Below are positions 19,812-30,450 of a stretch of DNA of 64,000 bases, piece after piece (position 1 is the first letter of the stretch; each line of letters starts with the position of its first letter). Under the pieces are notes generated by a model that was given only the letters and a program-made list of their open reading frames with translations, was not told the DNA's origin and ran no database searches. This DNA comes from Leptobrachium leishanense (taxonomy: Eukaryota; Chordata; Amphibia; Anura; Megophryidae): assembly GCA_009667805.1 (NCBI GenBank), contig CM019069.1, forward strand, positions 46,682,201 through 46,746,200, in the 5' to 3' direction. A program made the position numbers and the translations under genes.

Positions 19812-20515
19812 GGGCCCTATTACATTCTCTGCGCAATTGCGTTCGTGCAGCGCAATTGTTTTTGCGCACAAAAAAACCTTATCGCGCGAAAATTAACGCG
19901 GTATTACGATCAGAGTGCATTTTTTCTTCCTTCAAGATTTTTCATGCGCAAATCCGACGCGCAAAGCCGTTCGCAAATGAACGTTGCGTGCAGGAATCGG
20001 TGGGCAGACTGTTTTGTCACGGGATTCAGCGAACATCAATCACCCATTTTCAATAAAATATTTGCAAACATAAAAAAAAATAAAAAAAAATTAACAACCA
20101 CCAGCCAAAAACAGAAAAAATTAACAATGACACAATTTATAAATTTTAATGTTTGGGTATGTGTAGAATGTGTAACTGTACTGTGCTGTGTTTTTGTTTT
20201 TTTTTTTCGTGCTGGTGTATTTCGTTTCGCCCAGTACGATCACATTTACAGTTACCACCTGCTTTTCAAAGACGTTACGAAAATGCACGCAAACTTTCCT
20301 TGCACGAAGATTGTAATACCATCCGCATACCAGCGCACGAACGCATTTGCGCTGACAATGTTAAGTATAGGATGCACGCAGGAAAATTCGTTCGCGCAGG
20401 GTCAATCGCGGTAGGCGAATACGCACATCATTTGCGCGAATGTGGTAATACGACGTTCTGCGCAAATGGTTTTGCACTCGCGCAAAACAAATGCGCGAAA
20501 AATGTAATAGGGCCC
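19812..20515. mobile_element. Harbinger-like MITE, GGGCCC family, copy 3
   Basis: Perfect terminal GGGCCCTATTACATT and AATGTAATAGGGCCC, with 3-bp duplication ATG (19809-19811 and 20516-20518). The interior is TGCGC-rich and self-complementary. Frames of 139 and 222 codons across it are artefacts of the repeat. Confidence 0.82.
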
Positions 20516-20518
20516 ATG

Positions 20519-21180
20519 GTTTATAGCATATTGCAGATAAAAAGAAAAAAATCCTCTTTTGCCACCCTATAACCCCAGATTAATACTCCAGCTCATATTT
20601 TCAATTATCAGAGCCATATAAGATACTTTGAAAGCTGACAGTGAAATTAACATATGTATCAGCAAAATCATTCAAGTTAATGTTTTGGTTGATGAATGAT
20701 ATGCGTTAGGTGAGCTGTCATCCCTGATGAGGGCTGTTTCCTGGCCTGCAGGCATTTATTAGAAAATGAGACTATATAAAATGTTATTCCAGCTCGATGT
20801 CCGTATTTTAACGGCTTGCTTCGTAGATCCTGTTGGCTCGTTTTCCCAACAATCGATAAGTTAAAGCCCATGATGTCCTCGGGCTGGTTAAGGACCGCAG
20901 ACTGGAATTTTAGATTCCAGTGGCATTACAGCCAAATAATACATACACGCACAAGAGTTACTCATGCAGCTATCCTTAGGGGTGAGGAGGTGTACATAAA
21001 TATAAGAAATAAGTGGTAAGTCAGAGTGTGACACAGGAAGCTCATGGCATCAAATTCCTTAATATGTGCCGCACTTTAATGCAGGTCTATGGAAAAACAT
21101 TTATTTCAGAATAATGGGGCTGCAAGGGCTTGCCTTCTGTGCTAAAGAGTAACGTCTAGCAGCCCATATACAGCATGAAT
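20519..21180. other. Intronic sequence, no gene seen
   Basis: No splice-bounded exon, TIR or protein similarity. A CTGATGAGGGC stretch at about 20723 resembles a hammerhead core but lacks the GAAA element. Confidence 0.45.
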
Positions 21181-21399
21181 TGCTTCTTGCTAGTTATGTC
21201 AACGAAAGGAGGTGTGTGGTTTACCTCTGCTTACTATTGGCCCGCTAAGATCACGTGGTCTATGACGCACCAGGAAGTGTCTGTACGCTGGGGTTTCTAC
21301 ATTAAACTGCCGGTACCAATGATTATTTCTCGCTTCCAGCTGATTTTAATTACTCATCTCCCACCATGTATATATTCTCCGGTTAGTACTTCTGATATT

Positions 21400-21445
21400 A
21401 CAGCTCCGGATTAAGTCCGGTGTGGGCGAAACGCGTCGAGCAATG
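21400..21445 (+). ncRNA. Hammerhead-ribozyme-like motif, mutated core
   Basis: GCTC, CGGATTA, stem II GTCC/GGGC (21415-21427), GAAA (21428-21431), palindromic stem III ACGCGT, C, then GAGC. GCTC (21403-21406) and GAGC (21438-21441) pair as stem I directly beside the core. Two core bases differ from CTGATGA, so it is probably inactive, but all three helices are preserved. Confidence 0.55.
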
Positions 21446-22084
21446 CTTTCTTCTTTTTGCTTTGAACAGTCCCTTTGTTCCTAGTTGGTCCTAATTTATG
21501 GCTGATTTATGTGGTTGATCCTGGCTCCCTGTGTATTAGTTATGAGGTGTGTAGGCGGCTAGAACCGCCGAGTTATTAGTCCGTGAATACCCCCTCTGTT
21601 GTAGCTTATGGGTATATTCAGCTCTTGGCACTTCTTTACCACCTTTTGTCTATTTATTACTACAGGATCGTTTCCATTCCGCTATTCTAATTTTAATTTC
21701 TTATCGGTTACTTTTTGTATGTGTGTTTTTTTGTCAATAACGATACTTGTGCTGTTGGCAATTCTGTTGCACTTTGTGCAAGTTGCTGAATTCAATATTG
21801 TGTTGGGTTAGGCCCGGATTGGGTGCCGCTGTATTACCCCAATTTTTTGTTTGTTTGATAATATACAGGATGAAACCTGTTGAACAGAAGCCTAATTATT
21901 ATGTAATTTACTTTTTGAAAATACACATACAGGGTTAATTACTAAGCATTTGTAAGGCTGCAAAGTTCACTGTAGTTGTGGCAAAAAGTTAGAAAAAAAT
22001 CACTGTTGTTGCAACTATGATGAATACTTACTATCAAAAGGAGCAAAATTCAACAACGTTGGGCAAAGTTGATGCAAGTTACAG

Positions 22085-22500
22085 TTACTTACAGGTATTT
22101 ATAAAGTGTCATCAAGTTCCGTAGCGCTGTACAATAGGAGAGACAGAATAACAAATACATACACATTACACACACACAGAACAGTAGGAGAGAGGACCCT
22201 GCTCAAGAGCTTACAATCTAACAGGAGAGGGGTGACACACTAGGTGAGCGTAAATAGCATAGTATGTGAAGTAGCGGGGTGCGTGTGGGCTGAATGGGAA
22301 GATGGAGCAAGAAATGTACAGTGACGCATTAGGGAGTGAGCCATCAGGCTTCTCTAAAGTAATGTGTTTTCAGAGATTTCTTGAAGGACTGGAGAGACAG
22401 GGAGAGTCTAATGTTGCGGGGAGGGAGTTCCATAGAAAGGGGCAACTCGGGAGAAGTCCTGAAGGCGAGTGCACCCTGATCACATTAGCTGAGTAAAGTG
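22085..22500 (-). mobile_element. LINE 3' end, antisense
   Basis: TTTATAAAGTGTCATCAAG, AGCGCTGTACAATAGGAGAG, GAGCTTACAATCTAACAGG and TTTCTTGAAGGACTGGAGAG match the organisation of the antisense LINE fragments at 42.1 and 43.4 kb (GCGCTTTACAATAACCAAAG, GAGCTTACAGTCTAGAGG, TTTCTTGAAGGCC). Probably a CR1/L2-type element; the family call is inferred. Confidence 0.55.
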
Positions 22501-22944
22501 GTCAGGCTGTAAGAAACGTCTCCCCTTCTCCCCACTCCCTCAAGCCCCATTTGTCCAATAGCACGGTGTGAAGTTGAGGATTTTCTGCTGTCACTTGACA
22601 GATGGAATTTGAATATCCAACCTCCTGGGGACCAATGATGTCAGTACGTTTTGAGGACTTACATCATTCTTTCTCCGAACATTCGCAGCAGCAAATGCTT
22701 TGAAAGATGGCACCCAAGGATCGGGGCTGCACGTGCGTGTGCGTGTGCAGCACCAATTCATCATTCTGCACAAGCGCTGCATTACCCGCATACAACAGTA
22801 CATAGGTTCAGTGATACACAAATTCTGGAAGATGTTACAGGGGCTTCTGCAATACCGAAGCCCTGAGGTGCAGGTATGAGCAGTCCAGTGTGGAGGGAGA
22901 TAAGGCGAGTATTTCACCTAGTCTAAAACATATATATATATATA

Positions 22945-24547
22945 CATTTGTACTCATAAATTTACATACCCTGGCAGAATTTATGATTTCTTTGGCCATT
23001 TATTCCGAGAATATGAATGATAACACAAAAACATTTCTTTCACTCATGGTTAGTGCTTGCCTGAAGCCAATTATTATCAATCAAGTGTGTTTACTCTTTT
23101 TAAATCCTAATGACAACAGAAACTGCCCAAATGACCCTGATCAAAAGTTTACATACCCTGGTGATTTTGGCCTCATAAGATGCACACAAGTTGACACAAA
23201 CAGGTTTGAATGGCTATTAAAGGTAACCATCCTCACCTTTGATCTGTTTGTTTGTAATTAGTGTGTGTGTATAAAAGGTCAATGAGTTTCTGGACTCCTG
23301 ACAGACCCTTGCATCTTTCATCCAGTGCTGCACTGCCGTTTCTGGATTCTGAGTCATGGGGAAAGCAAAAGAATTGTCAAAGAATCTGCGGGAAAAGGTA
23401 GTTCAATTGTATAAAACAGGAAAGGGATATAAAAAGATATCTAAGGAATTGAGAATCAGCCAATCAGCAGTGTTCAAACTCTAAGAAGTGGAAAATGAGG
23501 GGTTCTGTTGAAACCAAACCACGGTCAGATCGACCAACTAAAATTTCAGCCACAACTGCTAGGAAAATAGTTTGGGATGCAAAAAAACCCCCACAAATAA
23601 CTGCAGGTGAAATACAGGACTTTCTGAAAACATGTGGTGTGGCTGTTTCAAGATGCACAATAAGGACGCACTTGAAGAAAGATGGGCTGCATGGTTGAGT
23701 CACCAGTGGAAAGCCATTACTACGCAAATGCCACAAAGTATCCCGCTTACAATACATCAAACGGCACAGAGACCAGCCTCAAACCTTCTGGCACAAAGTC
23801 ATTTGGAGTGATGAGACCAAAATTGAACTTTTTGGTCATAACCATAAACGCTACATTTGGAGATGAGTCAACAAGGCCTATGATGAATGGTACACCATTC
23901 CTAGGGTGAAACACGGAGGTGGATTGCTGATGTTTTGGGGATGTGCGAGCTACAAAGGCACAGTAAATTTGGTCAAAATTGATGGCAGGATGAATGCAGT
24001 ATGTTATCAAAAAATACTGGAGGAAGATTTGCATTCATCAGCCCGGAAGCTGCGCATGGGACGTACTTGGACATTCCAACATGACAATGATCCAAAACAC
24101 AAGGCCAAGTCGAGCTGTCATTGGCTACAGCAGCATAAAGTGAAGGTTCTGGAGTGGCCACCTCAGTCTCCTGACCTCAATATCATTGAGCCACTCTGGG
24201 GAGATCTCAAAAGGTGCAGTTCATCCAAGACAGCCCAAGAATTTGCAGCAACTGGAGGCTTTTTGCCAAGAATGGCCAGCTTTACCATCTGAGAAGATAA
24301 AGAGCCTCATCCACAAATACCACAAAAGGCTGTCATTGATGTTTAATGGGGCAATGGTATTAAGAACCAGGGTATGTAAACATTTGATCAGGGTCATTTG
24401 GGTTTTTTCTGTTGTCATTATGAAATAAAAAGAGTAAACACACTTGATTGATAATAAATGGCTTCAGCCAAACACTAACCATGCGTGAAAGAAATGTTTT
24501 TGTGTTCTCATTCATATTCTCTGAATAATGGCCAAGAAATCATCAGA
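22945..24547 (+). mobile_element. Decayed Tc1-like transposon with IR/DR ends
   Basis: The left TIR carries two direct repeats of a transposase-binding-like sequence (TTTACATACCCTGG at about 22970 and again at about 23147). The right side has the inner one (CAGGGTATGTAAAC near 24370) and part of the outer arm. This is the IR/DR layout of the Sleeping Beauty group. The right end is truncated after AATGGCCAAGAAATCAT, where a Gag-like fragment begins. Confidence 0.85.
23356..24375 (+). pseudogene. Tc1-like transposase, broken
   Basis: Begins MGKAKELSKNLREKVVQLYK at 23356 with a paired-type DNA-binding region, but a stop follows SAVFKL. Later frames give ETKPRSDRPTKISA, VIWSDETKIELFGHN (first D), VKHGGGLLMFWGC, FQHDNDPKHKAKS (second D) and PPQSPDLNIIEPLW (E). 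Similarity continues in another frame to about 24,375. The catalytic residues survive, but stops and frameshifts make it non-functional. Confidence 0.88.
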
Positions 24548-24569
24548 TACTGTCTGACCTCAATCCCTA

Positions 24570-25482
24570 CAGGGTTATCCAAAGAGATTCGAAAAGTCAC
24601 CGCACGTTCGGTGACTTTTCGTTCTCTTCAATTCGGTTCCTTTTGCCGATCCCATTTCGGTGACCCTGCGGTGTATTCAGCAAACAGCACAGGGTCCCCG
24701 AATTGCAGGGAAAAGCTGCCGCAAACCTGACGAAAACTAACCGAATGCACGCTGAAAACAAGCAAAAACATCTGGATTAACCTTCAAAAAACCCGAACAG
24801 GAGCCGAACAGGAGCCGAAAAGGAGCCGAATCACACAGAGCCGAAGCAGCTGTGATGTAGAGGAGGCAGTGAATAAATTAGCAAAACCATTTGTATGAAT
24901 CTGGGAAAATGAAACGCTGTTTGCAAAGAAACTACTGAGCGAAAATGTCTGAAATTTTCACAGGAGGTCCAGGGAATGATAATAAAGAGGGCTGTTACAA
25001 AAAAAATAAGCAAACTGAAAAAAATAAATAAAAAAAAATCGGACTTTTAATTTTTTTTTTAAAAATTCTGAAAAATGCTTAAAGTATCCTAAAAAATCTA
25101 TAAATAAAGAGACTCTTTACTGCAGAATTTTATAATGAATGGTTTATTAGATATTGAATTAAAACGGGATTATTTTTAACATTGAAGCCTATGGGATTCT
25201 CCTGAATAAATTTGCCGAATTAAACCACCGAATGGCAGGGCATTAGGGGAACCTTTCACTGCTGGTTTGTGTTCTCTGAATAGCCGAAGCAGTGCTTTTT
25301 TATGGGATTTTCACTGCCCTCGAACAGGGACCGAACAGGCACCGTATGTGCAGGCAATTCGCCAGGATTTGGCGAATTGCCTGCTCTCTGGATAGCCGAA
25401 TGGCCAGGAAAGGTAACCGAACGCTGATTTTCAGCGTTCGGTTACCTTTCTCAAGCAATTCGGATCTCTTTGGATAACCCTG
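24570..25482. mobile_element. CAGGGTTATTC MITE copy 2
   Basis: 913 bp, CAGGGTTATCCAAAGAG...CTTTGGATAACCCTG, with CTA on both flanks (3-bp duplication). It contains the empty target of the hAT element nested in copy 1. It inserted into the Gag-like fragment, splitting it. Confidence 0.85.
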
Positions 25483-25730
25483 CTAGTCTTTCTGGTTGTA
25501 TAGTTACTCTGCCAGTTGTTCTTTTCACTGTTTGTGTCACACTCGTCGTGCCCTTTGTGTCGTAATCATTGTCCTCTGTGTCTGCTCTTATGTCTATATT
25601 ATCTAAAGTCAGCGTCTTGTCGACAGAGGGGAGGAGTTGTCTTTCTGGTATGGTTATTTTGGTTGTTGACAGTTCGGGTTCGGATCAGTATGGGCTACCC
25701 GGGACAAGGGTATACCGTTGTTGCTTTGGA

Positions 25731-26369
25731 CTAGGGACACAGTGACTGGGAAATGGGAATGTGTGGCATCTGACTACCTGTCGTGGTTGATTCCAGAAAT
25801 TCCATTTTATGTGGACTTTTGTTTTCTAGTTTATGTGACCTTAGTGCATGTGTGGATGCCAGGATTTCTATATCTTCGGCGGTCAGTGAGGGATATAGGG
25901 ACATTGGCAGTGGATACGGGGGTGGGGGACCCTGTTTCATAGGAGTTTTATAAATAGGGGCTTTAGGTAACATTCTTTTTATAGCCTGTTCGATTTTATG
26001 CTTGTTTGCTTGACGGGTGACATGCTCGGGTTTGTTAACTGTAGCAACATGTGATTTTAAAGTATCTGTCTTTATTCCTTTGGGGAACCACCCTGGGGCA
26101 AATTGTAACCAATTTATTCCGCCTTGTTTTATGTAATCTTTATTCCATTGTGGGTCTGGCGGGAAATAGGGCCAAGCGTCTGTGTCAAGAAGGCACAGAC
26201 CTTTTATCATATCCATGCGGAACGTGTCATTCCCACCATTGCGTGGAAATGGACTACAACTCCCCATCACCTCGGTCCATCCCGCTAGGTGATCAATCCA
26301 TGGGACCACATAGTATGACTCTGTGTCACTGACTCTACAAACATATTCTTTACAATGATGTTTTTCCCA
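25731..26369 (-). pseudogene. Retrovirus-like Gag N-terminal fragment
   Basis: An uninterrupted minus-strand frame of about 210 codons with a composition unlike chance frames. The N-terminal part (YYVVPWIDHLAGWTEVMGSC ... NGGNDTFRMDMIKGLCLLDT) resembles a retroviral matrix domain. Further on it has a proline-rich stretch with PPPPYP, matching the PPxY late-domain motif. No initiator ATG is visible, and it is interrupted by a MITE (25482) and cut off by the Tc1 element. No protease, polymerase or envelope was found, so it is a dead fragment of an endogenous retrovirus or LTR element. Family assignment is tentative. Confidence 0.45.
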
Positions 26370-26633
26370 TTATTCGTTTCAACAGTGAATTCTCAATTCA
26401 GCAGTACAATCAAATACAAACTTGATAATATAACAGTGACTGGAGTCAGTTCCTTACCACTCAGACCCCACCAAAAGATCACACAAACAAATATATAGAC
26501 AGAGGAAAGATAGTACAAGAATACTCGATTCTCCTCTTCCCTGGCTATATTATTATCACAAAATTCCTAATATTGTCTATTCTGTCTATATTCCCAGGAC
26601 ATCCAGCCGTATAAGACGTACCAGGTTCGGATT

Positions 26634-27069
26634 TGTCATGCCTCAGCCCTGAGAGCCTGCTGTGGTCAGCCTGGGTCACTAGTTCTCCTTACCTGCTTCC
26701 CACCTAAGGGTTAACTCCTGTGTCTGAACCTGAGGTTCTGCATAAAACCAGACCACACCCCAGACACACCCCTTTGGTCCGGAAAGAGGACTTGGAAATC
26801 TTTGAACAGGCCCAGCATGCTCAAGGGGACATTTACGATGATCCAGACTCAGACTCTGATAGTTGGTGGTGACCTCCTTGCTACTTCCCTGATATGGGCA
26901 TGCCCTAGGTGCCCGGAGTGCACCTTGTAAGGAGAGAGGTACTGTCATGCCTCAGCCCTGAGAGCCTGCTGTGGTCAGCCTGGGTCACTAGCTCTCCTTA
27001 CCTGCTTCCCACCTAAGGGTTAACTCCTGTGTCTGAACCTGAGGTTCTGCATAAAACCAGACCACACCC
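26634..27069 (+). mobile_element. Rearranged LTR-element remnant with duplicated 127-bp end
   Basis: TGTCATGCCTCAGCCCTGAG starts at both 26634 and 26943. The two 127-bp copies differ at one base. Between them lies unrelated sequence ending in a purine tract (AAGGAGAGAGG) just before the second copy. This looks like LTR start, internal 3' end, polypurine tract, LTR start: a deletion derivative of an LTR retrotransposon. LTR 3' ends were not identified. Confidence 0.55.
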
Positions 27070-28657
27070 TCCTCCCCTTTGCTCTTTCATTTTGTGTATT
27101 TCCTTCCCTAAAGAGGTCCTGAGAGCTCCCTCTTGTTTATTTTCCTTGTCTTCTGATTTATTTCACTTTGCCGTGTATACCAGTATTGTTCCATCCTTGC
27201 TGTGTCTGCATGACCTGGTTCCTGCTTGCTGGACGATCCACTGCGTGGCCCACTATCCAGTGGGTCCAGAGACTCTCAAGTGGCTCCCAGCCCTCAGCTC
27301 TTTCCTAGAGTTAGACCTTCTATCAAGGTACTGTTACCTAAGGCTCCTGCGTTTCCTCACAAGGATCCAGAGAGAGAGACTACGTGGCCCACCATCCACT
27401 TGCCATTGCTTGTATTTTTGTGTTTAGCAAGGACTGTTTGCTGTGTACCAGATTCCCAAGGGATTCATATAGAAAACACAACCTAGCACTCAACCTAAAC
27501 TAAGCATTCAGTGCAGGTGCATCTCAAAAATAAAATACAAACAAAACCAGGGAGAGAGCACTCCAGTCAATACCTTGGGTAAGCACTCCTCCCTGCCACA
27601 GATACTCCTCCTCCAGGTTCTATTTAACATTGAATCTGCGGGAGCTCCAGAAAGGACCTGTTCCTCAGTAAGAGAGTTTATCCCATGATGGGCAGTCATT
27701 AGGTTTGCAGAGGAGGGCCTGCCAGAGGGTGGATTACATTGAAGCTGTTGGCAGGTGTAGGGCTCACTCCCGGAGGAGCCGCTGAATAAACCTTGGGTTA
27801 GTCTCACCGCACTAGGAAATAACTATACACCAGCACTGTTGTGGATTTTTATGTATTATATTCTTTACTGATCCCAATAAAGCAGCATATATTACGTATA
27901 TACGGTATTTAAATGACAAGAATTCGTAACGCGGGAAAAACACGCGGCAGCAAAAGAAACGGTTAACCCCCTCAGTTCTGGAGTGTCCCGTGAATAATAG
28001 CTCAAAAATGTGTATGTGTATTGTCTCGGGTACCCGGGTACTGTATTCAACTGGCCAGTGAATGAAACAAAACAATCTTCGACTAGTCACCGTTGGGGCC
28101 CTGTGGATTTAAACAATACTGCAGCGTGCGTTTCTTATTTGGGAACTGCGGCCTGGGAGGCTTCTCACCCATCCGATACACAAAACTGTCCAGCACCCGA
28201 TCAAAGATCTTCTCTGCTGTGTACTGGGACTCTGTGCCACTGAATCCGCTCCCTGCTTGCCGAATCTCCGCAACTGGAACAACGATCCACCACCTGCACT
28301 CCCAATCGATCAGCGCGGTCTCCTAACTCGGGGTCCAGCTGGAACCAGCTTGTTATCCAGACCTCTCAGCGCTGCGTAGGTAGGTCTCAGCACGGTCACT
28401 GTCCCGATCTCCAGCACCAGTGAGACAGCGTCTGTACTCCGGCCTGGTCGCGATCATTGACAGCGCTCATGTGCGTCTCCTCCTTTCACTGCTCCACTCC
28501 CTCTGACCTTGCTTTCCACAAGGCCGCTGATCTCCTTCCTCTTCCTATCCCACCCACTTCCTGTCCTCCCGCAAAGGATGATGGTAGGTGTAGTTCAGTT
28601 TTTGTCCAGCATAGTCCACTAGGGTCTCTGTCTCCCTCTGGTGGCCAGAATAATTAA
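27070..28657. other. Intronic sequence, no gene seen
   Basis: No exon with consistent splice phase. Part (about 27535-27800) resembles the unclassified repeat at 9294 (GGGAGAGAGCACTCCAGTCA). Pyrimidine-rich stretches give open frames without domain similarity. Confidence 0.45.
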
Positions 28658-28866
28658 ATGCAGCAGAACACAGTCTTTAAAGCAGCGCTACACAGGCTTA
28701 AGCAATTCACGGCCGTTCATTGCGAACCAAATTTCCATCATCTTAATCAACAAGGCTTAGATTTAAGAATTTTTCAACATGTGGTAAAAGCTGGTATTAT
28801 GCACCCATGCATGGAGCTGTTGTTGCAGGGTTTTGAATGTTTTGACTGGAGTGCTCTCTCCCTTGT
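28658..28866 (-). repeat. Interspersed repeat, unclassified family
   Basis: Reverse-complement relative of 9294-9560. It ends at a (TA)n tract (28889-28910). Confidence 0.45.
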
Positions 28867-29303
28867 TTTGTTTATACATAGAATCTGCATATATATATAT
28901 ATATATATATTCTAGATTCTATCAGCAGCATCTCCCAATTATTTAAGTGGAAGAGATGAGAGGAGGGTAATTTTTTTTTATAGGGGCCCTTTAATGTTCG
29001 CCTCAGTATGAATAGAAGCTGTTCAGGTAAATAGAATATAACTTCAATGGACTGTAAAATAAATTTGACAACTGCGGTGCGATTTCATGGCCAGGTATGT
29101 CATCGTTTGCTGAAATGGGAGAAATGGGAAAAGGAGGGTTAAAGAAGATTCAAGGTTTAGCCTGTATATCTGTAGTCTATGTCTCAATATAAGGAACTGA
29201 GATGTAGAAATATGACTGGAACAGGCTCCAATACTGATAAAATCCTGGTAAATGTTTAAATTCATAGCCAAAAAGGATGTGTATCCCAACTTGATCTAGG
29301 TCA

Positions 29304-29398
29304 GGGATGTCCAAACTCTGGCCATCCATCTAATGCAGTCAGATTTCTGGGAGTTGTAGTTCAGGAACATCTGGGGGGCCGGAGTTTGGACATCCATG
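29304..29398. repeat. Foldback MITE
   Basis: GGATGTCCAAACTCTGGCC at the left pairs with GGCCGGAGTTTGGACATCC at the right across about 60 bp containing GGGAGTTGTAGTTCAG. Confidence 0.65.
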
Positions 29399-29402
29399 AT
29401 CT

Positions 29403-30050
29403 AGGTTATTGGAAGTATTTATCCTGCGGTTAAAGTTGATCCTTAGCAATCACAGCTTCCAGTGTGCTGAAAAACAGAGCCACAACAATAATGCTTGTGT
29501 CGCCATCCAAACTGTTTTGATCAGCACCGCATGGGCTTTAAATCTAGTTATTTGTGTAGTCACGCTGCGTTCAAGGCCGTTGTGATGTAGCTACAAATTT
29601 CACTTAAATGATCAGCGCTACCATGGAAGAAGGAATTCCTGCTGCAGATTGGAATTTGTTTAACGAGAAACAAGTAGCGTCTCACCACCTCACAGACGGT
29701 ACAATTGTTCAATCGAACTCCCGCAGAAGCAATTCTGTTTGAGCCAATCTATTTCCTGTCTTAGCACGAAGGATTTACTAGAAATCTGTCTGAGACTTTA
29801 TTAGACCATCCACTTATCCCGTCTTGTCCTTTCCTATAAAAGAATGGATCCATTTGTCCCTGCATAGACTATGGATGCCTTAACAAGCCAACAATTATGG
29901 ACCTTTGACCTCTGCTATTCATTGTGGAGATGCTTCAGAACAAAATTAATATTGTACATAGTAACACTTGATCTAAATTGTGTCGATAAAACAAAAAAGC
30001 TGCCATCACCAAACCCATGTGCACACGTTTATGTAACTATAAGGCAGACA
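29403..30050. other. Intronic sequence, no gene seen
   Basis: No exon, TIR or protein similarity. Chance frames only. Confidence 0.45.
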
Positions 30051-30268
30051 TTGGGGGCCCTATTCCTTCCTTAACGCTAACATGGGAACTATAACCGGAA
30101 AGACCCGCGCCTGCAGATTTTCCCGTGGCGTCCCCATTTTAAAATGGTATTCGGGGCAGGCGCTAGCTCAGCACCTTGCCCTGGAATGCAGCGCTAACCG
30201 CCAGGATACTCACGGTAGCACTTCCTAGATTTAAGCACGTCGGGGTGGCATGGAATGACAATTACTTA

Positions 30269-30450
30269 CAGGGTTATTCAGAGAGAGGTGAAAACCAGGA
30301 GAATGACTGGAAAAGTGAAAATTCTAGGTCAAAATAGCCAAACCAGAAAAATTCTCCCATTTATTTCACTTTCCAAATCAGCTATTTAGTCTAGATTGTT
30401 CTCTTCTCCTGACAGTTCTCCTGGTTTTCACCTTTCTCTGAATAACCCTG
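30269..30450. mobile_element. Short CAGGGTTATTC MITE, copy 3
   Basis: 182 bp, with long inverted ends (CAGGGTTATTCAGAGAGAGG and, at the right, TTTCTCTGAATAACCCTG; also AAAACCAGGAGAA/TTCTCCTGGTTTT). Nearly a perfect hairpin. Confidence 0.8.

Noticed and set aside
20700..20760. Hammerhead ribozyme at CTGATGAGGGC
   Set aside because: Stem II could form, but GAAA is replaced by GCAG and no stem III follows.
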